A program made the translations under genes and the position numbers. The notes under the pieces are model-generated. The model saw nothing but the letters and a program-made list of their open reading frames with translations. It was not told where the DNA came from and searched no databases. Below are positions 52,191 through 61,458 of a DNA stretch of 64,000 nt, in pieces; position 1 is the stretch's first letter; each line of letters opens with the position of its first letter. This DNA is from Spongilla lacustris. Its lineage: Eukaryota; Porifera; Demospongiae; Spongillida; Spongillidae. The stretch covers positions 3,298,451 to 3,362,450 of the forward strand of contig OX442430.1 in NCBI GenBank assembly GCA_949361645.1, given 5' to 3'.

Positions 52191-52717
52191 CTGTAAGAGC
52201 TTGTACAGTTCTGCCAGTAATTGCGAAGTAAAATTTGATCCCTAATCTGTCAGGATCTCCCTACTCTGGCAAATACTTTAATGAGCTCTTCCGCTACACT
52301 TTCTGCATCAATGCTATTGAGTGGCACCGCCTCCGGATAAAGAGTCACGTAGTCGCAGAGTACGAGGATGTACTTGTTCCCAGCTCGACTTCGGGGCAGT
52401 GGCCCGACGATATCCATAGCGATGCGGCTAAATGGCTCTGAAACGATAGGAAGATGTATCATAGGTGCTGGCTTAACTCCTTTAAATGAAGCCTTTTGAC
52501 AGGTACTGCAGCTATTGCATTACTGGTCTACATCACTGAAAATAGATGGCCATAAAAACCTGCGTAATAATCGTTGCCTGGTTCTATCTCTGCCTTGATG
52601 TCCTGCAATAGGGATATCATGAGACATCAGTGCAACTTGCCGACACTCCTTAGGTAGAACCAGTTGTTCAACCTCCATCTCTTCTCTTCCTTTTGGTGTC
52701 CATCTTCTGTACAGCAA
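52190..52717 (-). pseudogene. Gmr1-like integrase, zinc finger and core start
   Basis: 52717-52520: LVLPKECRQVALMSHDIPIA, GHQGRDRTRQRLLRRFLWPS (two His); after a stop CNSCSTCQK gives the Cys pair; 52462-52250: IAMDIVGPLPRSRAGNKYIL and LCDYVTLYPEAVPLNSIDAE with the first Asp; the second Asp region is LTD, stop, GSNF. Two in-frame stops, otherwise conserved. Confidence 0.9.
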
Positions 52718-52762
52718 CTCATTTCTTTTGAAGAACTCTCCTCTTGAACCACCTGCCTTTCG

Positions 52763-53221
52763 TTAAAGTGCCCTCACCGCTGCTAGTGTTTCATCCTGCT
52801 CCTGTAGATCCTTCAGTTTCTCGTCAGAACCAGCTCGTCTTCCTAGCAGCTCTGTCATGCTAGAAGCATCTGTTCCTAGTATCACCTCGACAGGTAGACT
52901 CTCTGCCACAGCAGCCTCCACTTTAACTGGAATGCCCTCCACCACAAGCTGAACATCTGCTAGGGGGTAAAGAACAATGTCACCATGCACACATCTGATT
53001 GACATCCATTTTCCTTCCAGGAACTTGTCTTGGGGAACCAACTGTCTCCTTACCATTGTGCGGGAGCATCCTGTGTCTAACAATATGCTGTTAACATGAC
53101 ACCCTTCCATTGTTCCCTTACAATACATTCCTTCGTTCGAATTCCCTTTGACCCTTGACCCCCGTCCAAGCAATACCTCATTGTTGGGGCACCTCCTTAG
53201 TTGGATGACCTGGTTTTCCAC
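52763..53221 (-). CDS. Gmr1-like protease
   Basis: 152 codons: CHVNSILLDTGCSRTMVRRQ has the active-site D-T-G, VHGDIVLYPLADVQLVVEGI the flap region, and SLPVEVILGTDASSMTEL the C-terminal motif (hydrophobic-ILG-x-D). An intact retropepsin frame. Follows the second zinc knuckle by frameshift. Confidence 0.85.
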   Translation of the reverse strand: MENQVIQLRRCPNNEVLLGRGSRVKGNSNEGMYCKGTMEGCHVNSILLDTGCSRTMVRRQLVPQDKFLEGKWMSIRCVHGDIVLYPLADVQLVVEGIPVKVEAAVAESLPVEVILGTDASSMTELLGRRAGSDEKLKDLQEQDETLAAVRAL

Positions 53222-53447
53222 AGTTGTAGCACATCATTGTATTATGTCTGGTTGTCTCCTCTTTTGTGGGTCTATGGTAACAGGCGTCCTCAGTATGTCC
53301 TGGTTTTCCACACCGTGGGCATCTCCGGTCCACATGAGTACCTTTGCCATCCACCGGGTAGTATCGCTGTTCTTCCTCGCACCTGGCATGTTCGTATTCG
53401 TTAACGAGTTCCCCAGCTTGAATACACGTCTTCGGCTTTCGCTCCAT
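53178..53447 (-). CDS. Gmr1-like gag zinc knuckles
   Basis: Two CCHC boxes: CPRCGKPGHTEDAC and CYNCGKPGHPTKE with the last Cys lost by a frameshift (KEVPQQ). Nucleic-acid-binding end of gag. Confidence 0.85.
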   Translation of the reverse strand: MERKPKTCIQAGELVNEYEHARCEEEQRYYPVDGKGTHVDRRCPRCGKPGHTEDACYHRPTKEETTRHNTMMCYNCGKPGHPTKEVPQQ

Positions 53448-53459
53448 AACCCAGAGTCA

Positions 53460-54158
53460 GTTATTCACTGATAATGTGTTGAAGAGCTGCTCCATGCCTA
53501 TGAGGTCCTGTACGTCCTGCTTTGAAGTACAACTCTTCGTCCACTTGCACAGTAGGTCTATCAGCCTTACGGACAGCTCCCTATTTGTTTCTCCACTGCC
53601 TCAAGTCGTGCCCCGGAAGCACCTTCTGTACGCCTCCTCAGAAATGTCGTACCGTTGAAGGATTGCTGCCTTTATGGTCTCTTATTTGCCTGACTCCTCT
53701 GCAGGAAGCACTGCAAATGCCAACTGGGCCTTACCGGTGAGTTGAGGAGCCAGATACTGTGACCAGCAGCCTATATCAATTTTTTGTGCAGTCATTACGC
53801 GCTCAAAAGTCACTAATAAATAGGCCTCAATATCATCCTTATCACTCAATGTAACCAATTTAACACTTGGCTCTCGTTTTGGACTTACGGCCTTTGACTT
53901 TTGCATGTCCTCTACCATCTTCATGAGGGACTCCATATGCATCTGCATCATTTCCATCTACTTTCTATTTTCCTTGTCCCGGTTCTGTCTTTCTTCCGCC
54001 AGACTAGCTCGCTCTTTTGCGAATTCGTCCTCTCTTTGCGCCTTCTCTTTCGCTATTTCTTCTTCTCTCCTCCTGCGGTCTTCTGTAAGTAATTTCAACA
54101 TACCTTGTAATTCCTCCATTGTAAGTTTCTTGTATGACTTTCCCGAACGAGTAGTCAT
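53460..54158 (-). pseudogene. Gmr1-like gag, coiled coil and SCAN-like capsid
   Basis: Frame 53958-54158 starts MTTRSGKSYKKLTMEELQGM and runs into a highly charged coiled coil (RRRREEEIAKEKAQREDEFA). After a stop at 53957, 53682-53957 reads DKDDIEAYLLVTFERVMTAQ, DIGCWSQYLAPQLTGKAQLA and FAVLPAEES, which is like the SCAN-type gag of some gypsy elements. Further broken frames (53480-53660) continue to the knuckles. Confidence 0.8.
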
Positions 54159-54213
54159 TAACCACCGTTCATGCCGTCGCGGGTGTCGGACAATGACCGT
54201 CTCGACTTACGCT

Positions 54214-54232
54214 ATCCCACCGCTGCTAACCA
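54214..54232 (-). promoter_or_regulatory. Primer binding site, probably tRNA-Leu type
   Basis: The plus strand reads ATCCCACCGCTGCTAACCA two bases inside the LTR. It resembles the T-arm and 3' end of a leucine tRNA (AAG/TAG family, from memory), with a changed acceptor end. The exact tRNA is unsure. Confidence 0.55.
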
Positions 54233-54234
54233 AC

Positions 54235-54400
54235 TGTGACAGAGCTAGCGGTAGCAACCAGCCCCTGCACCCTACTTTGCTGCAGAACACATATATCACC
54301 AAAAGAATAGCACCAATTACAACTCAGGAATCTAATATATACCTAACATGTATGACCTAATCTTTGATATTGCACATGCCCGTAGGACCGGGCGCTCACA
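54235..54400 (-). repeat. 5' LTR of the Gmr1-like element
   Basis: TGTGACAG ... GGGCGCTCACA, 166 bp, partner of 49963-50128. Confidence 0.95.
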
Positions 54401-54684
54401 GTAGCATTGATCTATTCCTCCCAGCCAAAAAACCTCATGAGATCTCACACATAATCGCTAGACACTTGGAAAACCGGCAGTGATGGATTTAACGTTTAAC
54501 TCCCTGGTGGTTATTTCCTATTGCTAACCAAATTAAGAAATAACCTCTAGGGGGTTTGTTTGTTTTTTTTTTTTTTTTTTGGGCAGTTAAATAATTATTA
54601 TAATATTATTATTATTGAAACTTGATAATACACATGTTAAACACAAAATTGAATATTTAACTAGTAAAGTATGTAACTATGTAT

Positions 54685-54995
54685 GAGTCAACCATCTAAG
54701 TAGAGGTCTGAGACTTTAGCACGGGGACCTGCCCTTGCAAGAAATGCTCTGGCATTCGAGCACACAAGGGAAAGGTTTAGTCTGGAATAAATGCTGTCCA
54801 GTGGTGGAAGTGGAGGAGTTAACCTGGACTGAAAGGCGGGAAGCAAGTTTCTTGAAAGTGTCAGAGGCAAGTTGGCCCCAGGCCTCGAATGATTCAACAA
54901 CAAGGGGTATGCAGCTCCAGCCTAGTTCTGCACAAATCCCTGAATTTGCTTGTATCTTTCGCTGTTCTGTGGCAAAAGCTGCAGAGCCTGCTGTG
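54685..54995 (-). pseudogene. C-terminal nuclease-like domain fragment in the foldback element
   Basis: Right to left: CAELGWSCIPLVVESFEAWG, QLASDTFKKLASRLSVQ, then by frameshift DSIYSRLNLSLVCSNARAFL. This is the terminal region of the polymerase family noted at 26240-26530 and 37382-37945 (ELGW.C.PLVVE.F..WG ... L..RL ... LN..L.R.NA). Its presence between two inverted arms means the foldback element has captured or was built around it. Confidence 0.6.
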
Positions 54996-56861
54996 TAGGG
55001 GGTTAAACTTTAAATCCATCACTGCCAGTTTTCCAAGTGTCTAGCGATTATGTGTGAAACCTCAGTGAGGTTATTTGGCTTAGAGAAATAGATCAATGCT
55101 ATCCTGTGTAAATCCAACGCGTTTCTCCACGCATGGGTATTGAAAATGCGTCAAATTCAGGCCGTATATAGAGGAGTCCTATACCTATTGACATGTTCTG
55201 TTCGTTCATCCGTTATGGAGATACAGTTTTACAAACTATGAACACTTTTTCCCACTTGATTTGCACCAATGCTTATGGCAAATCGTGTCCCACTCAGTGC
55301 ATAGGGAGGCAGTGATTGTATTTGGTGCAAATCAAGAGGATTTTATAGTAAAACTACTACCTTTTGAGTTTGTAAATGTACTTAGGGTATTACCAATAGA
55401 TGTAATAAGGTATTAATTGATAAAACAGTTCAAATCAGTTTACTTAAAAACTATGATGAATAGAGAAATCATTAAAGTGCCGATTTATATTTTAAAAGCA
55501 GATTTGTAATCCTCTCATTAAGCCCTACAATACTGGACAATGGAGTCCCCCCACAGGTTTTTTTGCCCCCCCCCCCCCCCCCCCCCCCCCCCCAGAAGTA
55601 GGGAGAAAAAGGAATTGTTTAACACTGATTTATTAAGCTACCAAAAATTAAAATAGATGCCTCAGGTACCATTATTAATATGCTAAGTGCATCTAGATTA
55701 TTTGCAATCCAATGTACCCCAAAAAACATTGTGACTTATGTACTAAGTAGGAGTACCCATGAAATATAATTTAAGCCTTAAAGCTATATATTGTGGTACG
55801 TTTTCAACTGACACCTCCAAACATGTACATTTAGTGGTTTCTTCAACAGTAGTGCTAACCAAGTGTGAAAAACTAATTACAAAGGTTGTAGGTTAATGTT
55901 ACAAACAAAACAGCAAAAATCCTTGTGGCACCTTTCTATGTGGAGCACTGCGCTATGTCCAAAGATAAAATATATTAAAATCATATTGCACATAGGGGAT
56001 AGTCCATTTTGTAATTGGAGCAATTAATAATGAGATGTAATCGTTTGAACTAGCAACTTCTAATTCCTTTACAGATTCTAACTTATTTGGTGTTTGAAGC
56101 TTTCAAGAAGAGGTTCATTTGATACCAATGTAAATGCAATTAAACAACTCTATTCTCTTATTTTACTGTTCTTTGAACATCCATACATGTATTTCCACAT
56201 ATTGATGTGCGAACCTGATTACCTTATCATTTGTATACGTTATTAGTAACCTCCATTCCATAAGAAAATTATCTTTGGTATGGACACATCAAGAGCATTA
56301 ATGATGGAACAACACACAAAATGTCACCTCTTTAAGCCAGTCCTTTTCACATATCCTTGCGAGTATCTAAGGTACAAGACAGCAAGATACGTTTATTTGG
56401 GATGTTAGTTAGTACATGTGCATATTGTGTAACATGTGCATAATTTACATTATTTAGAATCCCTGAAGAATCTGGGCTGTAGCATCCTGTGGAATCAGAG
56501 TCAATCAGCAGGTTTTGTCTAAAGCTCTAACCAATTTAGACAATAGTAACACATGCATAGCAACCGATAAAATTTACCAATATCAATTAATATACATACA
56601 TATTCATAGCATCCTTTTGAAAGCATACAAAAAGATGGGTGCAGATCAGCTTTTTGGGGGGGAAGGGGGAGGGTGGGAAACCACTCCCATCCCAGATGAG
56701 ACCCAGTGCAGCTGGAGCCAGGAATGTAAGCATAATTGACAATCAAAAGACCTTCGGTCTAAATCTTTTAACTTTGAAATTAATGCCACTCATAACATTG
56801 GATACTATAGCTCCCCTTCAGCGCTATACTGGAGCGGCTGTGTATCTGTAAGCAAATTATT

Positions 56862-57090
56862 TGTGTAAGTCATGTGACTGGCGTATATATTACCAATTAG
56901 CCCAACAACAAAAATTCGTGACAGCCTTTTTCTAGTGAAAGCAATTCACCAAAATACTGCATTTCCCAACATAGTCTTTAAGGTGATTCCACTGGTTGTA
57001 GTATGGGTTGTCACCTGCATGCTGCCAGTGGGGAGGGAGTACATGAAAAAGGCTGAATTAGCTGAAGAAACCAATGAATATGCAAGAGGA
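56862..57090 (+). repeat. Direct repeat, copy 1 (partner 57668-58000)
   Basis: Shared blocks: AGTCATGTRACTGGC, CTAGTGAAAGCAATT, CATTTCCCAACATAG, and TGTCACCTGCATGCT. Spacing about 0.8-0.9 kb. Non-coding; a segmental duplication with several indels. Confidence 0.8.
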
Positions 57091-57667
57091 AAAACATTCC
57101 TAGGATGGGAGAAAAGCTAAGAACTGCAACATTAACGGGGAAGAAAAATGAACTGCATGGGGGGGGGGGGGGGGGGGGGAGGAATTAAATGAATAGAACT
57201 TATTGTGAGTATTAAGAACCTGTGTTCTAAAGTTGTGTATAAAAAGATAGGAACCTTCAAAGTTGGGGGTGGGGCTAAATTGGAAGGAATTCTCAGCATA
57301 TTTGTATGGTAAATTACAAGGAAAGCATGCTAAGCATTAATTCACATCATTGTCATGTCTAATTGGTATGTTGATTGAATACTAAAGAAGATTAGACATG
57401 AATCATGATTGTCGACATAATCGATTGGAAATTAGTAATCAATTCAACCACAATATTACTTAAGTTGAAAAAAGAGATGCTACTTGTACAACCTTGCTCC
57501 GACATATCTAACCAGGGAGCAAGTGGACGTCAGCTCAATTACAAGTACAGCCACTAAAGTACTCAGTGATGCTGATTGTGTGGCTGCAAAGGCTGCAAAA
57601 TGCGTTCATGATCTAAAAGAGGTTGATATGCCTGATCGTGTACATCTGACAACCTCAGTTCCGGTGT

Positions 57668-58000
57668 TAAAGTCATGTAACTGGCATGTATGATATGATG
57701 TAATGAATTAACCCCGCTCCCCTTAAGCTCTAGGGAGTAACTGGCATATTATGGAGTATCAAACTTCCCCCTCTCCTAGCTCTCCTCTCGTTCCAACAAT
57801 AAAAATGAAAAAGCCTTCTTCTAGTGAAAGCAATTGGTTTACAGTACAGATAGGACTTGCTGCATTTCCCAACATAGGCTTTAGAGTGATTCATTCCACT
57901 GGTTGTGACAGTATGGATTGTCACCTGCATGCTACCAGTGGGGAGTACATGTACATGTGAGTGAATTAATTAGCTGAAGATATAAGCCAAATACGCAAAG
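57668..58000 (+). repeat. Direct repeat, copy 2 (partner 56862-57090)
   Basis: Same blocks as copy 1 with additional inserted sequence, including AT-rich and C-rich tracts. Confidence 0.8.
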
Positions 58001-59223
58001 AGACGCATCCGGTGGCATATTGCCCAGACGACGATTATCATTATGAATGAAATTAACTTAATTAAGTTCAAAGCTTGAGCATTCTAATCTTATGCATAAA
58101 GCATGCCATTCTTACCATAGATATTGTACAGGAATAATGCGCTTATCATTGTTACGTGAGACACCACCATCCCCCCTCTCCCGGCGAAATTGGTGATTAG
58201 GTGGGGTCGATTTAACGCGTGAATATCATTACTGAGCCACAAATTTGGCCGGGCATTTGACCTTTTATTAAACTACGTAGCGAGGATGTACATTGGATCG
58301 ATTATTATCCCCCAACCAGGGGCGGTTTGCTTTTTTAAAAAATTAATCCTTCCCAATGCCCCCCCCCCCCCCAGAACAACATTACACATGAGTTTGAAAC
58401 ACATCTTCAATAGGATCTTCACCACTGTCCTCATTTTGAGCATTTCTCTCTGCAAGTGACCTTCGAGCATCGGTTCTGTTCTTATACTCCCCCGGGGGGG
58501 GGGGGGGGGGGGGGGGAGGGTTTCACGTAACAATGATAGGCGCTGTCAGGCGCATAACAATATTATAAGGGCATCGCGCATGACCGCACATATAGCGTAC
58601 TACATGTCATTGTGTGTATAGAATAACTCACACGTCTTCAAATTTTCACTCGTGCGCTGCAGCTGGACGTGATCCTGATCATAATTCAGATGATTTGCCT
58701 TGCATATACGATTGGACCCAACTTGAGGCCCGAATGTGTGTATGGGGCAGGGCGTATCTAACTTATTCTATCTGTTAGTACAGCCATCAGTCGAGTCCCA
58801 GGCACTTATGCAGTTTCCCCACTCCATTTCAATTATGTACATATAGTAAGATGTTGATACTAGTCGAAGCATCCGCATTTAGCGCGGGAGTGGGGGGCCA
58901 ACATCTACGAATACATGTACACACATCGCCGGTCGCGTGGCCAATAGTGCACGGTTCTGATACCAGAGATAATATTATCTCTGCTGATACTGTCATCTCA
59001 GTTGTTAGATCCAATTCATACAAAGTAACAAACATAAGTCATAGCGTACAAATAAAACATTGCTTGCGTTTTATAGGCCAGGGACCAGACCAATCCATGT
59101 TTATTTTATTTCGTGCATGTGTACCAGTAACGTCACCAGGTAACGGAATTAAACAAATATCGATAACATCCGCCGTGTTACGTTGGATGGCGTTATGTAG
59201 GGCAGGTTTTGTTTGCCGTGACA

Positions 59224-59361
59224 ATGGAAGAGCAGAGTACCAGTAGTGTGCTTCAAAACAATCTGAGGACCATATTCGATCTATGTGACCAAGATAGGGA
59301 CGGAGTGATTGCAGTACAGGACTTTGAACGAATCGGACGCGATCACTTCGAAAACGCACAA
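59224..59361 (+). CDS. EF-hand gene exon 1
   Basis: From ATG to donor GTGAGT, 46 codons, phase 0. EF loop positions 1, 3, 5 and 12 are all Asp. No upstream in-frame ATG with a better context was seen. Confidence 0.82.
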
Positions 59362-59852
59362 GTGAGTCGCGGCGATAGGCTAGGGTGGGCGTGGTGGTAC
59401 CAAAAAAAAAACCGCAAGAAGGGTGGTAAGTGGCTGTCCGATAACGAACGTCACATGCGCGTGCGCGACAGGCTTGCATCCTAATACCGTCACAGGGTGT
59501 ATCCGTATACTTGCATAGATACAGCCGCACCATATATTATATGTATACAGTATGTGTACGTCCTGTCTTGTCAATCATGCGTAGGGCAGGCCAGGGTGAT
59601 GGGAAGTCTCCACTTTGTGCCATTGCACATAGACTCCGCTGTTATCACCCACAAAAAATTATAGCTTCTACAGTACCTCTTGGCCTTACCATTAGTAATA
59701 CAACTAACCCTCCATAAAAACTAAGGACTAAGGCCACAGTACCTCTACATGTGCTGTATCATCCACAAACCACCCTCACTTATCTTTGATTGTGCTGTGA
59801 CTATTTATTACATGTATAATGTGTGTCCCTTCGTATGTGTTTTTGTGTGTGC

Positions 59853-59896
<44 letters not shown>

Positions 59897-61152
59897 GTGT
59901 GTGTGTGTGAATACTACACATGATGAACATGTATGTATACATGTATCAAAAAAATGCGTTTACTATGTAATTCATCTGCACACAGCCACCTTCATGAATG
60001 CTAATAACACACCACAACCTTCAGTATTGGTACTTTGGGGAGGTTGGGAATGGTGAATAAAATTTTGTGAAGATGACATGCATGTGTGTGGCCTTGAAAG
60101 GGGGGGGGGGGGGGGGGGTGGGCATGAGGATAAGTTTGCAACCTTTCACCACATGAATGTAAGCTAACACAGACCTGCTCACATGTCCTCGTGAATGCAT
60201 GTACACTTGTATGCATCCTTTTAGGCAAGATGTAATTGGACCCAGATGTACATGTAGTTCTGATGCAACTGAGAACACCCTCTCCTCCATCTGAAGCCCC
60301 ATGGAGTGTAGACCACTTGTGGGTGGTCCACCCCCCTGGTCAGGGACATTGTTGTCCCAACACTGGTTACCTACATGTACATTCCTCACACCAGAAATGA
60401 TTACAATCTGATTATCAGTGGTAAAGAATGCAACCATTCCTCACACAGGCCAGGTTAACACCTTTCAAGTGGCTAGTATTAGCACTTATAATTAGCTTAC
60501 ACCTGGGGTAGCTGTAAACCATGGGACATAGCACTTGTCATTGCATGGGCACACACATACCAACATCATTGCAAGCATAAAGAACACACACAAGTGTTTT
60601 GACATCTCATAACGAGTCCTTATGTGATCGTCACATGATCTACATGTCCATGCACATCATGTCCTATGTGGGACCAGTACCTGTGAAGTTACATTCCTCA
60701 TCCAAATATGGTCATGTTTCCTTCAGTACATGCATGTGTATCATTTGTATCATTTTCATGCACCTCAATTCCAATGAATTGGTGTGAAGGCTCATACTTC
60801 TTGTATTGCTCTACAGCAAATTGACCTTCTTGTCAAGGAGATTGACCCAGATGGCAGTGGCACCATCACTTTTGATTCATTCTGTCTGGGAGTGGAAGCA
60901 TTTCTTCATTCTAGTGGTACATCAATCTGATTCTCACTCCATGTACATGTACATCGCTCTTCATCCTCTCTTTCCCTGACCTCTCCCATTCACTCTATCT
61001 TTCATCCAATCCCTCCCTCCTCTTATACTCCTTCCCTCTCTTTCTCTTTGATGGACTATCCTCCTCCTATAGAACCACACCCACCCAACAAGACTGACAT
61101 TCCTTCACCAATAGCAACCAGTTTTGAAGAGGCAAGTCAAAAGTATATGTAT

Positions 61153-61202
<50 letters not shown>

Positions 61203-61424
61203 ACAAACTGTGAGAGATATAATGAAGAGGGTGTTTCATCCTATACACATACATGTACATGTACAACTGAAGTTTTCGTGGGTTACACGTGTATGATAAT
61301 TGTTTTCGTATGTATCCCTCAAGTACATGTACACACCCTTCTCCCTACCCCTCAATAATTGCACACATGAAGCCTTCCTGATGCTATGCTTACTATTGCA
61401 TGCCATCACCCATCCTGGTCAGCT

Positions 61425-61458
<34 letters not shown>

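Larger units (their letters stand above)
49963..54400 (-). mobile_element. Gmr1-like Ty3/gypsy element (integrase before RT)
   Basis: LTRs of 166 bp at both ends (TGTGACAG...CTCACA; the left copy starts TTTGACAG by one change), flanked by GTAGC at 49958-49962 and 54401-54405, a perfect 5-bp target duplication. PBS and polypurine tract are in place. Minus-strand order: gag (54158-53230), protease (53221-52763), integrase (52717-51489), RT (51467-50571), RNase H (50812-50124). Integrase upstream of RT is the Ty1/copia-type order, known within gypsy-like elements from the Gmr1 group, while the RT sequence is Ty3/gypsy. LTRs differ at about nine of 166 sites. Lesions: a few stops, frameshifts and an altered motif-A Asp in RT. 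Confidence 0.92.
49940..55120. mobile_element. Foldback element hosting the Gmr1-like retroelement
   Basis: Left arm (about 49940-49962 plus 54401-54530) and right arm (about 54998-55120) are inverted copies: CATTGGATTTACACAGG against CCTGTGTAAATCCAACG, then GTAGCATTGATCTATT against AATAGATCAATGCTAT, and TCTAGCGATTATGTGTG. Without the LTR element it would be about 740 bp with arms of about 130 bp. The LTR element inserted 22 bp inside the left end. The centre contains part of a polymerase C-terminal domain. Confidence 0.75.
55125..59223. other. Intergenic DNA with homopolymers and a duplicated block
   Basis: No domain-bearing gene. Notable: a C run of 28 (55566-55593), G runs at 57159-57179 (21) and 58494-58516 (23), a poly-T run near 54562 just outside, and two related blocks (56862-57090 and 57668-58000). 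The frame 57484-57693 (69 codons) looks fairly coding-like but has no recognised motif. Confidence 0.6.
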
